Positions 8,990 through 18,086 are shown, numbered from the stretch's first letter. The stretch: 64,000 nucleotides of DNA from Nonomuraea gerenzanensis (GCF_020215645.1 NZ_CP084058.1:8246001-8310000); one strand, 5' to 3'. Translations and numbers: made by a program. The notes: generated by a model from the letters alone, not told the origin.

Positions 8990-9759
8990 CCGGCGGGCCA
9001 GAGGGTGATCGCGGCGTCCACCGTCCGGCCGTCGGGGTCGGCGAAGATGACGTACGCGAGGTCGGAGGCGTGGGTCAGGATGCACAACCGCTGGTGCGGC
9101 CTGGCCCGCCTCTCCCCCACGGTGACGCCCTCGGTGGGCGGGCTGCTGCGGCACTGCTCGCGTGAGGTGACGACGAGGGTGCGGTTCTCGTCCACGTAGA
9201 CGGCGTCGCGCGAGAGGACGAGGTCCGCGTCGCCCGGCTCGGCCGTGACGGGGCCGTCGGGGGTGAGCCGCCACAGGGCCATGGCGCTCCTGGCCGCCGG
9301 CCGGGGGAGGGAGACGATGTCGTCGTAGAGCGGCTGCTCGGCGGGCGCCTGGGTGCTCTGGGTGAGCTGGACGTCGGTGGTGGCCGCCGGTGGGGTGGCG
9401 GGGCCCGCGCTGATGGGCTCCTGGGTCATGAGCGGACGGAACGCGAGCACGCCTGCGGCCACCAGGGCGGCCGTCATGGCGACCGGGAGCAGGGCCCTGC
9501 CCAGCGAGAGCGTCCAGGTCGCCCGTTCGCGAGGCGGGGCGGCGGCGGGCTCGTCAGCGCGAGGGGCGAAGACGGGCTCCGCGGCCGGCAGGGGCTTCGG
9601 GGCGGGAGGTGGCAGGCCGAGGAGCGAGATCCAGTACCGCTGCCACAGGCTGAGGTCCCGGCGGACCGGCACGCCACCGGGCTCGTACGGGCGGCTGTCG
9701 ATGAGCGCGTCCCAGTAACGTCGCGCCAGCGTGCGGCCCTGGTGCCGGCCGGCGCTCAT
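8986..9759 (-). CDS. Single-pass membrane protein of unknown function
   Basis: 257 residues; family not recognised. The N-terminal cytoplasmic part (about 1-90) is Arg/Pro-rich, with one transmembrane helix at about 92-112 (LLPVAMTAALVAAGVLAF). The extracytoplasmic C-terminal domain has two cysteines (EQCRSS and QRLCIL), possibly a disulfide. The layout resembles anti-sigma or sensor-type bitopic proteins, but no known domain is visible. Its ATG overlaps the stop of the upstream gene (9756-9759, ATGA), so the two are translationally coupled. Confidence 0.72.
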   Translation of the reverse strand: MSAGRHQGRTLARRYWDALIDSRPYEPGGVPVRRDLSLWQRYWISLLGLPPPAPKPLPAAEPVFAPRADEPAAAPPRERATWTLSLGRALLPVAMTAALVAAGVLAFRPLMTQEPISAGPATPPAATTDVQLTQSTQAPAEQPLYDDIVSLPRPAARSAMALWRLTPDGPVTAEPGDADLVLSRDAVYVDENRTLVVTSREQCRSSPPTEGVTVGERRARPHQRLCILTHASDLAYVIFADPDGRTVDAAITLWPAG

Positions 9760-10121
9760 GGCGTCGCCTCCCGTGGCTGCTCGGCAGGCGTGTCAGGGAC
9801 CCCGCGCAGCGAACGCAGGGTGCCGACCTGCCGCAGCAGCGCGGGCGCGGAGGCGCCGACCGCGATGGCCGCCATCGTGCCGGTGATCTGGTCCCTGAAC
9901 AGCAGGCACGCCGCCGCGCCCAGGGCCAGCCTGGTCGCGGCCACGAGGGAGTCCGCGACCGGATCGAGGTAGTCGTCCAGGCGCGGCAGCCTGCCGCTCC
10001 TTCGCTTCGCCCTGGCCTTCCTGCGTGCCTGCTGCCAGGCCGTCAGCGAGCTCCACACGTAGAGGATCTCGATGACCGCTCCCCCGACGGCCCCCAGACC
10101 CGCGGCCGTCAGCGCATCCAT
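9756..10121 (-). CDS. Small multi-pass membrane protein of unknown function
   Basis: 121 residues, not recognised. The frame stays open far upstream, but the real start is ATG 10121, preceded by GGGGGCGGAG at a good distance. There is a hydrophobic N-terminus (LTAAGLGAVGGAVIEILYVW), a basic loop (QQARRKARAKRRSGR), and two further hydrophobic stretches (LVAATRLALGAAACLLF and MAAIAVGASAPALL). It is coupled by a 4-nt ATGA overlap to the bitopic protein downstream, so the two probably work together. Confidence 0.72.
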   Translation of the reverse strand: MDALTAAGLGAVGGAVIEILYVWSSLTAWQQARRKARAKRRSGRLPRLDDYLDPVADSLVAATRLALGAAACLLFRDQITGTMAAIAVGASAPALLRQVGTLRSLRGVPDTPAEQPREATP

Positions 10122-10192
10122 GACTCCGCCCCCAGTTCTGCTCTGGGGCCCAGCATGCTCGGGCAGGTCATGGGCGGGCGAGCACCGGGTGG

Positions 10193-12502
10193 TCAGGTAG
10201 TGCTCACCCGCGAGGTGGACGAGTGTGTCGGCGCCGGTGGTCCGGTGAAGGTCGCCCGGAACCGGGCCGTGGTGGCGTGGCCGTGGACGAGGAGGAGGCC
10301 GAGCGGGCGGCCGTTGGGGTTGCCGGGGGCCGTGGCCGTGCGGGCGGTGAAGCCCTGCGGGATCGTCAGGGTCAGGTGGGGTGCGCCGGGGAAGGCCCAG
10401 GTGCCGTGGAGGTGCCGGTCGGCGGGGGTCGGAAGGGTGCGCAGGGCGGTGAGCCAGGCGTGTTGCGAGGTGGTGGCCGTGTCGTCCGGCGTGCGGGCCT
10501 GGTCGGCGGCCGTGTCGTCCGGCGTGCGGGCCTGGTCGTCGGCCGGTCCGGTCACGGTGAACGTGCCGTCGCCGTGGAAGGCCCACTCGATCTCGTCGGG
10601 GTGGGCGAGGGTGACCGTGAGGACGTCCGTCCAGCCGTGGTCGTGGACGGTGATCGTACGGCGCAGGACGTGGCCGTCCCACGCCGACTCGGCCGTCACG
10701 TGCCGTGGGGACCAGTCCAGGATGCGGCCGGTGTGGGCGGGCTGGGGGCGGGCGCCGACGGTGACGATGTTGTGGGCCGCCGGTGAGCGCATCCAGGCCG
10801 TGAAGTCCGCGCCGTAGCCGCTCGTGCCGAGGTCGAGGCTGGACCAGCCGGTGACGGTCTGCACATCCACGGCCAGCTTGTCGCGGTGGTCGTGCCAGCC
10901 CGCGTCCGGGCCCGCGCGCAGGACCAGGCGGACGGCGGGTGATCGCAGGAGGGCGATCCCGGGCCCTCGCCACAGGAAGGAGCCGGTGGCACCGGACGAG
11001 CCCGGGCTAGGTGCGCGGGCGCCGTCCGAGCCCGGGTGAGGTGCGCCGGCGACGCCGGCGCCATCCACCCCCGGCTGGCCCGAGACCTGCGCGGGTTCGC
11101 CGGGAAGGTCGTCCGGGCCGAAGACGAGGGCGGCCACCGAGGGGCGGTGCGTCAACGGGGCGGTGTGCTCGGGGAGCTGGGCGCCGTACCAGAGCCGCAG
11201 CGGCGCCGGCCGGGGATGGCGGTAGTAGGGGGTCAGGTCGGGGCGGGCGGTGGGCAGGAGGGTCCAGGCGGCCTCGGCCTGCGGGGCGAAGTCGCCGGTG
11301 AAGCAGTCGGGCCAGCCGTCCCCGTACGCGGGCAGCCGGCCGTCCGCGTACGCCAGCAGCGGCGGCGCGGCGATGGCCCTGGACAGGCGGGCGGCGGAGT
11401 CCTCGGACAGGCCGGACGGGCCCGTGGCCTCGACGTAGGACAGGAGGGCGGCCAGCGCGTAGTAGTGGTAGTGCGGGTTGATCTCGTACCAGAGGCCCTC
11501 GGGGTGGAAGCCGTGGCGGACCTGCGCCTCCGCGCCGTGCTCGCCGTCGCGGCACCAGGCCAGCAGGTCCGCGTCGCCGAGGCGTACCGCGCACTCGGCC
11601 AGCGCTGCCAGGAGCCAGCAGTGGATGTTGTGGACGGCGCCCACCTGCGGCCTGAGCAGGTCCGCGACGGCCGCCGCCATCCCGTCCACGGCCTGCCGCG
11701 TGCGCGGGGCGAGCGCGTCGCCGGCCCAGCGGGCGGCGCGCAGCAGGCCGACGGCCCACACGGCTTCGTCGAGCGACTGCGGCTGCACCCGGCCGGTGCC
11801 CGCCGCCTGCCCGTGCGGGGTGTAGGCGAGGTAGTCGCGGGCGTAGGCGGACAGGATCCGGTCGAGCTCGGCGTCGGGACGCAGGCCCGGATCGAGCCCG
11901 GCAGCTTGGCGCAAGCCCAGATCACGCCCGGCGGCAGGGCGGAGGTCCCGGTCACGTCCGGCGGCAGGGCGGGGGTCCGGGTCACGCCCGGCGGCAGGGC
12001 GGGGGTCCGGATCACGCCCGGCGGCAGGGCGGGGGTCCTGGTCGAGCTCGGCGGCGGGGCGGGGGTCCGGGGCGAGGTGCAGGAGGAGGGCGGCGCGCTG
12101 GGCCTGGGCGGCGAGGGCGTCGTGGGTTTTGGCGCGCCAGGCGCCGTCCCACGGCTCCCCCGCGTACACCTTCCCGCACCCCGTGCACACGTGCCGCTCC
12201 GGGCAGGCCCGGTCGTAGCGGAGCGCCGCCCCGTCGGCGTCGCAGAAGTAGTGGTGGGTCCACGCCGACTCCCGCTCAGGACCGGGGACGGGCGTGCCGT
12301 GCCACCTGGCGAAGCCGTCGCGCAGCGCCGCCACGACCGCGCCGGCCCACGGGCGGGTCGCGGCGCGGCGGCGTACCGAGGGCCAGCCGGGACCGAAGCT
12401 CACCGCGCCCGCCCACCGCACGACGGGAACGCACGCAGAGGTGTCGCAGCCACCCGACCACCCTACGGGGACGCGCCGCGCACCCTTGTGGAAGGCGGCC
12501 AC
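10193..12502 (-). CDS. Heparinase II/III family polysaccharide lyase-like protein
   Basis: 769 residues. N-terminal features include a CxxC pair in CTGCGKVYAGEPW and an alpha-barrel region with EINPHYHYYALAALLSYV. The C-terminal heparinase II/III beta domain has GWHDHRDKLAVDVQ and SPAAHNIVTVG, typical of lyases acting on uronate-containing polysaccharides. The substrate is unknown. No signal peptide is visible, so action on imported oligosaccharides is possible. An in-frame 30-bp repeat inserts about 70 residues of DPRPAAGRDP type near residue 150, and a PDDTA/ADQART repeat occurs near the C-terminus. The start is GTG 12502 with AAGGAA upstream. It is divergent from the DUF2264 gene, with 19 bp between starts. 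Confidence 0.85.
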   Translation of the reverse strand: MAAFHKGARRVPVGWSGGCDTSACVPVVRWAGAVSFGPGWPSVRRRAATRPWAGAVVAALRDGFARWHGTPVPGPERESAWTHHYFCDADGAALRYDRACPERHVCTGCGKVYAGEPWDGAWRAKTHDALAAQAQRAALLLHLAPDPRPAAELDQDPRPAAGRDPDPRPAAGRDPDPRPAAGRDRDLRPAAGRDLGLRQAAGLDPGLRPDAELDRILSAYARDYLAYTPHGQAAGTGRVQPQSLDEAVWAVGLLRAARWAGDALAPRTRQAVDGMAAAVADLLRPQVGAVHNIHCWLLAALAECAVRLGDADLLAWCRDGEHGAEAQVRHGFHPEGLWYEINPHYHYYALAALLSYVEATGPSGLSEDSAARLSRAIAAPPLLAYADGRLPAYGDGWPDCFTGDFAPQAEAAWTLLPTARPDLTPYYRHPRPAPLRLWYGAQLPEHTAPLTHRPSVAALVFGPDDLPGEPAQVSGQPGVDGAGVAGAPHPGSDGARAPSPGSSGATGSFLWRGPGIALLRSPAVRLVLRAGPDAGWHDHRDKLAVDVQTVTGWSSLDLGTSGYGADFTAWMRSPAAHNIVTVGARPQPAHTGRILDWSPRHVTAESAWDGHVLRRTITVHDHGWTDVLTVTLAHPDEIEWAFHGDGTFTVTGPADDQARTPDDTAADQARTPDDTATTSQHAWLTALRTLPTPADRHLHGTWAFPGAPHLTLTIPQGFTARTATAPGNPNGRPLGLLLVHGHATTARFRATFTGPPAPTHSSTSRVSTT
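11851..12060. repeat. In-frame 30-bp tandem repeat inside the heparinase-like gene
   Basis: Seven contiguous 30-bp units in perfect register (11851, 11881, 11911, 11941, 11971, 12001, 12031). The best conserved unit starts GGGGGTCCGGATCACGCCCG. Each encodes ten residues of the type DPRPAAGRDP on the minus strand. The unit length keeps the frame. Central units are nearly identical, which suggests recent expansion. Confidence 0.92.
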
Positions 12503-12521
12503 GGCATGGTTCCTTGGCTGA

Positions 12522-14321
12522 ATGATCTCCCCCTACACCGGCTGGACCAGGCAGCACTGGGCGGATCTGGCCGACCGCCTGCTCCTGTCGGCGCGCCGGC
12601 ACGCCTCCCCCTCCCACGCGCGCATCAGCTTCCCCGGCCGGCCCGGCGGCTACGGCCCCGACGTGGACGCTCTGGAGGGGTTCGCGCGGACGTTCCTGGC
12701 GGCCGGGTTCCGGGTCGCGGGTGAGGGCGGGGGCGACCCGCTGGGCCTGATGGAGTGGTACGCGCGGGGTCTCGAAGCGGGCACCGACCCGCACCACCCC
12801 GACCGCTGGGTCCGGCTGGACGAGCACGGCCAGGCCAAGGTGGAGGCCGCCTCCATCGCGCTGGTGCTGCACCTGACGAGGCCGTGGCTGTGGGACCGGC
12901 TGTCCCCGCGCGTGCGTGAGCAGGTGGTGGACTATCTGGCGCCGGCGGTCGGCTCCGATTACCCGCCGATCAACTGGGTGTGGTTCCAGATCGTCGTGGA
13001 GCAGTTCCTGGCCTCGGTCGGCGGCCCGTACGCGCAGGAGGACATCGACGCCGGCCTGGCACTGGCGGAGAGCTTCGAGCGCGAGGACGGCTGGTACGCC
13101 GACGGCGCCGAGCGCGCCTACGACCACTACGCCGGGTGGGCGCTGCACTTCTACCCGCCGCTGTGGCGCGAGATGGCGGGCCTCGGGCCGGACCCCCGGC
13201 ACCTGGAGCGCCTGGAACGCTTTCTGGACGACGCCGTGCACCTGGTCGGCGCCGACGGCTCGCCGCTGATTCAGGGCCGCAGTCTCACCTACCGGTTCGC
13301 CGCCGCCGCGCCGTTCTGGGTGGGCGCCTGGACCGGGGTCGGCTCGCCGGGGCTGCTGCGCCGGGCCGCCTCCGGCATCGCGCGGCACTTCGCCGACCAC
13401 GGCGCGCCCGACGGCGACGGGATCCTGAGCCTGGGCTGGCACGGCCCCTACCGGGCCGTCGCGCAGGACTACTCCGGCCCCGGCTCTCCGTACTGGGCGG
13501 CGAAGGGCCTGTTCGGGCTGGCGTTGCCGGCCGGGCATCCGGTGTGGACGGCCGTGGAGGAGCCACTGCCGGTGGAGCGGGACGACTTCACCCGGGTCGT
13601 ACGGGCGCCGGGGTGGCTGGTCAGCGGCACCCGGGCGGACGGCGTCGTACGCGTCGTCAACCACGGCACCGATCACTCGCACCCGGGCTCCGACCTGGCC
13701 GACGCGCCGCTGTACGCGCGGCTGGGGTACTCGACGGCCACGTTCCCGCTGCTGGAGGGTGATCCGCTGGACCAGTCGGTGGTCGTCCTGGACGAGGAGG
13801 GGCGGGCCAGCCATCGCACCGGGTTCACCTCCGGTCCCGTGCGGGTGCTGCCGTCGGGGACGCTCACCGGGTCGTCGCGCTGGCGGGCGCATTGGGGCGA
13901 GCAGGGGCCCGGGCCCGATCACGGGTACTCCAGGGCGGGCGCTTCGATGCGGCACGGGCCTGAGGTGGAGGTCGTGTCGGTGGTGCGGGGGGCGTGGGAG
14001 GTGCGGCTGGCCAGGCTGTCCGAGCGGGCGTGCGGGCTGCGGGTGGGCGGCTGGCCGGCGCCTGAGGGCGGCCCTGTCACGCGGGTGGTGGGTGGGGGCG
14101 GGCTGGGTGTGTGCGGGGTGGAGGTGGTGGGGACGCCGTTGGGGGAGCGCACGGTGGTCCCTTGGTGTGCGACGGGCGGGGAGGTGGAGGGCGGGCGGTG
14201 GTACGTCGCCGCGGTGCTGCTGGGGGACGGTGGGCAGGTGCCGGTGTTCGAGGGCTGGAAGGTCACCTGGGCGGACGGGACCGTCGACGACCTCACGATG
14301 CTCTCGGGGGTGTCGGAGTGA
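12522..14321 (+). CDS. DUF2264 domain protein
   Basis: 599 residues. The N-terminal two thirds match the DUF2264 (alpha/alpha-barrel, glycosidase-like) family: WADLADRLLLSARRHASPSHARI, WVWFQIVVEQFLA, DGWYADGAERAYDHYAGWALHFY, GRSLTYRFAAAAPFW and KGLFGLALP. The C-terminal part is beta-rich. Such proteins occur with polysaccharide lyases and glycoside hydrolases in carbohydrate loci, but the activity is not established. No signal peptide. The ATG at 12522 lies 19 bp from the divergent heparinase start, so the promoters must overlap the opposite gene. This supports a shared role in one polysaccharide pathway (inference). Confidence 0.87.
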   Translation: MISPYTGWTRQHWADLADRLLLSARRHASPSHARISFPGRPGGYGPDVDALEGFARTFLAAGFRVAGEGGGDPLGLMEWYARGLEAGTDPHHPDRWVRLDEHGQAKVEAASIALVLHLTRPWLWDRLSPRVREQVVDYLAPAVGSDYPPINWVWFQIVVEQFLASVGGPYAQEDIDAGLALAESFEREDGWYADGAERAYDHYAGWALHFYPPLWREMAGLGPDPRHLERLERFLDDAVHLVGADGSPLIQGRSLTYRFAAAAPFWVGAWTGVGSPGLLRRAASGIARHFADHGAPDGDGILSLGWHGPYRAVAQDYSGPGSPYWAAKGLFGLALPAGHPVWTAVEEPLPVERDDFTRVVRAPGWLVSGTRADGVVRVVNHGTDHSHPGSDLADAPLYARLGYSTATFPLLEGDPLDQSVVVLDEEGRASHRTGFTSGPVRVLPSGTLTGSSRWRAHWGEQGPGPDHGYSRAGASMRHGPEVEVVSVVRGAWEVRLARLSERACGLRVGGWPAPEGGPVTRVVGGGGLGVCGVEVVGTPLGERTVVPWCATGGEVEGGRWYVAAVLLGDGGQVPVFEGWKVTWADGTVDDLTMLSGVSE

Positions 14322-14531
14322 GCTGCGGGGTGAGCGGGCCGCCAGGGCGTCCGTAGAAGGCCAGGACTAGGGACCGGCCCGGCGGCACGGGGCGTGCGAG
14401 CGTGGGGCGGCACGGGCGGGCACGGGCCGGGCGTGGCGCAGGGGTGTGGCGCGGGGGCGCGGCGCAGGCCGAGCGCGAGGCGCGGCGCAGGCGGGCGTGG
14501 GCGGCGCGTGAGGTGCGGCGGGCGCGGGAGA

Positions 14532-14561
14532 TGCCCGGCCACGTCTTGCCGTGGCCGGGCA
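14532..14561. terminator. Strong hairpin between convergent genes
   Basis: A perfect 12-bp inverted repeat, TGCCCGGCCACG (14532-14543) and CGTGGCCGGGCA (14550-14561), encloses the 6-nt loop TCTTGC. It lies between the DUF2264 gene and the convergent spo0M-like gene and could serve both. The 14322-14531 spacer before it is GC-rich and shows no gene. Confidence 0.8.
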
Positions 14562-14598
14562 GCGGTGACCGGGTCAGTGACGGCCGCGCTGGTGGCGG

Positions 14599-15585
14599 TT
14601 ACCAGTCGCCGCCCTCATCACCACCCTCGAAGAACTCCTCCACGACCTCCTCCACCACCTCACCGGCCACAAGCCCTCCGACCACACCGGCGGCCCCAGC
14701 GGCGACCACCGCGCCCATCCCCGGCCCACCGTGCTGCCCGTGCTGTCCGTGGTGCCCACGGTGCCCGCCGTAGTGGTGATCACCGTGGAAACCGGCACCA
14801 CCGTGCTGCGAGCCCCCGTACTGGGAGAGGCTGTCGAGCCACCGCCCCAGCTCCCCCGCCCAATCGGTGCGCAGCGCATCCTCATGGCTGACGTGGAAGC
14901 GGCCGATGGCGTCGCTGGAGGAGTAGCGGCCGGTGCGCTTGTCGGCCTCCAGGACCACCTCCAGCCCCGCCGGGTCGGCGACGAAGGTGACCTCGACCTC
15001 GCCCACCCGGCCCGCGTAGTGGCCGGTCGGGTAGAACTCGATCTCCTGGTAGAACGGCAGCTCCTGCCGGACCCCGTACAGGTGGCCTGCCTCCAGGTCG
15101 GCGGCCTTGAAGGCGAAGCCGAGCTGCAGGAACGACTCCAGGATGCGCAGCTGCGAGGGCAGCGGCTCGACGGCGACCATGTCGAGGTCGCCCTTGTCGA
15201 CGGCCTTGGCGATGGCCAGCTCGGTCCGCACGCCCACGGCCATGCCGCGCAGCGGCTGGCCGGCGATCTCGCTGATCGGGGTCTCCCACGGGACGGGGAT
15301 GCGGAAGTCGACGGTGCGTTCCTCGCCCTTGCGCAGGGTGAAGGGGCCGGAGACGCGGGCGCTGCCGAACTCGCTCAGCCCGGCGCTCTCACCGTCGCCG
15401 TGCTCGATCTCCACCCGGGCCACCAGGCCGAGTGTGACGTGCTCGATCTCGGCGTCGAAGTCGCCTCCCTTGAGCCGTACCTCTCCTTCCAGCGTGCCGC
15501 CAGGCCGGGTACGCGGTGTGGACAGGACGGTGTCCACCGAAGGCGCGCCCACCCCGAACGCACCCAGCATCCTCTTGAAGACCAC
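14599..15585 (-). CDS. Sporulation-control protein Spo0M family
   Basis: 328 residues. The N-terminal about 250 residues have the arrestin-like Spo0M fold signature: FGVGAPSVDTVLSTP, PGGTLEGEVRLKGGD, FRIPVPWETPI, then LGFAFKAADLEAG and FYPTGHYAGRVGEVEVTF. B. subtilis Spo0M affects sporulation and cytokinesis; the actinomycete role is less clear. The C-terminus is unusual: a His/Gly-rich stretch (HHYGGHRGHHGQHGQHGG) that could bind metal, then a glycine-rich hydrophobic segment and an acidic tail (VVEEVVEEFFEGGDEGG). The start is GTG 15585. The ion-channel gene lies immediately upstream on the same strand. Confidence 0.9.
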   Translation of the reverse strand: MVFKRMLGAFGVGAPSVDTVLSTPRTRPGGTLEGEVRLKGGDFDAEIEHVTLGLVARVEIEHGDGESAGLSEFGSARVSGPFTLRKGEERTVDFRIPVPWETPISEIAGQPLRGMAVGVRTELAIAKAVDKGDLDMVAVEPLPSQLRILESFLQLGFAFKAADLEAGHLYGVRQELPFYQEIEFYPTGHYAGRVGEVEVTFVADPAGLEVVLEADKRTGRYSSSDAIGRFHVSHEDALRTDWAGELGRWLDSLSQYGGSQHGGAGFHGDHHYGGHRGHHGQHGQHGGPGMGAVVAAGAAGVVGGLVAGEVVEEVVEEFFEGGDEGGDW

Positions 15586-15633
15586 GGCTCTTGTTCTCCT
15601 GTCGAGCGAAGATCGGAACGTGTGACGCCCGCG

Positions 15634-16458
15634 TCAACGATCGGCCGTGGGATGGAGTTCCTCGGCGCGCTCACGCATGAGGAGCTGGTCCAGCTTGGCG
15701 TTCACGGCGGCCAGCTCCTGCTTGACGGAGGCGAGCTCCGACGCGCCGTCGCCCTCCTCGTTCATGGCGTTGACGACGACCGCGATGAACAGGTTCAGCG
15801 CGACGAAGGTGGACATGAGGATGTAGACGATGAAGAAGATCCACGCCCACGGCTTCTGCTCCATGACCTCCTGGGCGACGTTCCCCCAGTCGTCCCCCGT
15901 CATGATCTGGAAGAGCGTGAAGAGCGAGCGCGGCAGCTCGTCGAAGCGTTCCGGCATGATGTCGCCGAAGAGCTTGGTGGCGATGACGGCCGCGATGTAG
16001 ATCATCAGCACCAGCAGGCCGATGATGGAGGCCATGCCGGGCACGGCGGCGAGCAGCGCGCCGACCACGCGGCGCATGCTGGGCACGGCCGAGACGAGCC
16101 GCAGCGCCCGCAGGATGCGCAGGGCGCGCAGCACGGACGTGGGGCCGGAGGCCGGGATGAGCGCGACGGCGACGATGATCGTGTCGAACCAGTTCCACGG
16201 GTCCTTGAAGAACGCCTTGCGGTAGGCGTACAGGCGGGCGGCCAGCTCCACCGTGAAGACGGCCAGCGCGACGCGGTCGATGGCGTGCAGCAGGCCGCCG
16301 GCCCGCTGCATCAGGTACGCGCTGGTCTCGCAGCCGATGGTGATCGCGTTGACGACGATGACCAGGATGACCGCCCGCTGCACGAGCCGGCTCTCCAGGA
16401 TGGCCCGAACGCGTTCCTGCCCAGACAAGGATCTCCCCTCCGCATGATCGTTGATCAT
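15634..16458 (-). CDS. Voltage-gated cation channel (NaChBac/Nav-like, six TM)
   Basis: 274 residues, the normal single-domain length. S1-S3 fall at about 28-100. S4 carries four regularly spaced arginines (R111, R114, R117, R120 in VLRALRILRALR). S5 is near 145-165, the pore loop is FTLFQIMTGDDWGN (178-193), and S6 is FFIVYILMSTFVALNLFIAVVVNAM. The C-terminal segment ELASVKQELAAVNAKLDQLL is a heptad coiled coil, as in bacterial Nav tetramers. The filter T187-G-D-D-W-G-N193 differs from the Na-selective TLESWS type, so ion preference is open. It is separated from spo0M by 48 bp. Confidence 0.9.
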   Translation of the reverse strand: MINDHAEGRSLSGQERVRAILESRLVQRAVILVIVVNAITIGCETSAYLMQRAGGLLHAIDRVALAVFTVELAARLYAYRKAFFKDPWNWFDTIIVAVALIPASGPTSVLRALRILRALRLVSAVPSMRRVVGALLAAVPGMASIIGLLVLMIYIAAVIATKLFGDIMPERFDELPRSLFTLFQIMTGDDWGNVAQEVMEQKPWAWIFFIVYILMSTFVALNLFIAVVVNAMNEEGDGASELASVKQELAAVNAKLDQLLMRERAEELHPTADR

Positions 16459-16611
16459 CGTAGGGACGCGTGGGGACCGTGGTCCCGGGCAAGGCTACGG
16501 TGAGAGATGGATCACAGGCCGCCGTTCTGCCTGACCCGCTCGACGAGCCGGCACACGTGCGCCCGCAGCAGCTCGCGGTCGGCCAGGCTGCGGGTGGCGC
16601 CGCGGCGGCGG

Positions 16612-17988
16612 TCAGCGGGCGCTCCACTTGATCTCGTACGCCTTGAGCGTGTACTCCTTGCCGTCCACGGTCGTGGTGACGTCCCCGTCGGTGGTGTTGA
16701 CCAGCAGCAGCTGCTCCGGCTGGGCCAGCACCCTGACCGACGACTCGGAGGAGGTGACCTGGTCGAGCCGCGCACCGGCGGGGAACCACTTGACGAAGTC
16801 GCTCACGAGCTGCCCCGTCCGCGTCTCGGCCCCGCTGCGCGGCTCCCACAGGCAGCCCTGGCACTCGCCCTCCTTGGCCTGCGGGTTCCAGTAGAGCGCG
16901 GTGGCGGCGCCGCTGGTCGCGAACTCGATCATGGAGGCGGCCTGTACGGCCAGGCGCCGGGGCTCCTCCCAGTTCGTGCTGCCGTCCTCGGGCTCGAAGT
17001 ACCACTCCGACCACCAGATCGGCATGTCGCCGGTCTTCTCCCGCAGCCACTTGGTCACCGCGCCGAACTTGCCCAGCGCGCCGAACTCGTCCGGCAGCAG
17101 CTCGTGCGCGTCGGTCGGCGAGGCGCCGTCGACCACGATGAAGTCGGCGCCCTTCTTGTTCTCGTACCAGTAGTCGAAGGCGTCGAGCACGTTCTGGTTG
17201 ACGACCCCCCAGTCGCCGCGCAGCTCCGTGTCGCCGGTGGCGTTGCTGTCGAAGCCGAGGTACGGGCCGCCGACCTGGGCGTCCGGCCGCACCGCCTTCA
17301 CCGCGTCGTAGACCTTGTTGTACATCTCGGTGTAGCCCTTGTAGTCCGCGGGCTTGGCGTGGTCCTTCCAGAAGCCCTTGAACTCGTTCCACACCATGAA
17401 GTACTTGACGTCCTTGTACCGCGAGGCGACCGCCGCCGACAGCTTGGCGAAGTCGTCGTAGAACTCGGGGTAGGGGGCGTCCTCCAGGTGCTCCGCCCAG
17501 GCCGAGTCCGCCGTGGGGCCCTCGGGGCCGCCCTTCATCCAGTCGGGGGCGCAGCAGAGCGTGATGACCGGGGTGGCCTTGGACTGCCGCATGAGGTTCA
17601 TCCGGCTGTCGAGGTCCTCCCAGTAGTACTGCCCCGGGTACGGCTCGGGGTTGAGCGCGCCGAAGCCCATGATGTGCTGGTTCTGCACCATCGGGGTCTT
17701 GGCCAGCTCACCCGCCACGACCTGCTCGAACTCCCTGGTGACGTTGTTGGCGCTGACGCCCGTGTGGGTGAAGCCCCAGCGGGGCCAGCCCTCGTCCACC
17801 TTCGGCGGCGCCACCTCCGGGCTCGCCTCCTGCGTCTGCGGCGCGGCGCTGCTCTGCTGCGGCGCCGGCGGTCCCTGCTGTGCCGTGCCGCCCATGCTGC
17901 CGCACCCGGCCAGGATCACGGCCATGGTGGTGACCCCCGTCACCCGGCCGAGCCTGCGCCAGAACGATCCCCCGCTAGTCGTTGCCAC
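16612..17988 (-). CDS. GH39-like (xylosidase-type) glycoside hydrolase lipoprotein
   Basis: 458 residues from GTG 17988, which is preceded by AGGTGAG; the frame is open further upstream to 18042. An RR-containing signal peptide ends in the lipobox LAGCG, so the protein is membrane-anchored. A Pro/Gln/Ala linker leads to a (beta/alpha)8 domain. FMVWNEFKGFW supplies the likely acid/base Glu, and IWWSEWYFE the likely nucleophile Glu, both in the clan GH-A arrangement. A small beta domain closes the protein. Substrate unknown (xylosides or related glycans are likely). The 150-bp stretch downstream holds no gene. Confidence 0.82.
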   Translation of the reverse strand: MATTSGGSFWRRLGRVTGVTTMAVILAGCGSMGGTAQQGPPAPQQSSAAPQTQEASPEVAPPKVDEGWPRWGFTHTGVSANNVTREFEQVVAGELAKTPMVQNQHIMGFGALNPEPYPGQYYWEDLDSRMNLMRQSKATPVITLCCAPDWMKGGPEGPTADSAWAEHLEDAPYPEFYDDFAKLSAAVASRYKDVKYFMVWNEFKGFWKDHAKPADYKGYTEMYNKVYDAVKAVRPDAQVGGPYLGFDSNATGDTELRGDWGVVNQNVLDAFDYWYENKKGADFIVVDGASPTDAHELLPDEFGALGKFGAVTKWLREKTGDMPIWWSEWYFEPEDGSTNWEEPRRLAVQAASMIEFATSGAATALYWNPQAKEGECQGCLWEPRSGAETRTGQLVSDFVKWFPAGARLDQVTSSESSVRVLAQPEQLLLVNTTDGDVTTTVDGKEYTLKAYEIKWSAR

Positions 17989-18086
17989 CCAGTTCTCACC
18001 TGATCCCAACTCTGTGCATGCCGCTCGTAGCGTTCCATGCATGGGCTAAGACGGGCATATCGGGGAACGACTTTCACAGCTAATCG

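Noticed and set aside
16512..16611. Short minus-strand frame after the GH39-like gene (LADRELLRAHVCRLVERV)
   Set aside because: Protein-like for about 20 residues only, no start or family; too little to call a gene or remnant.
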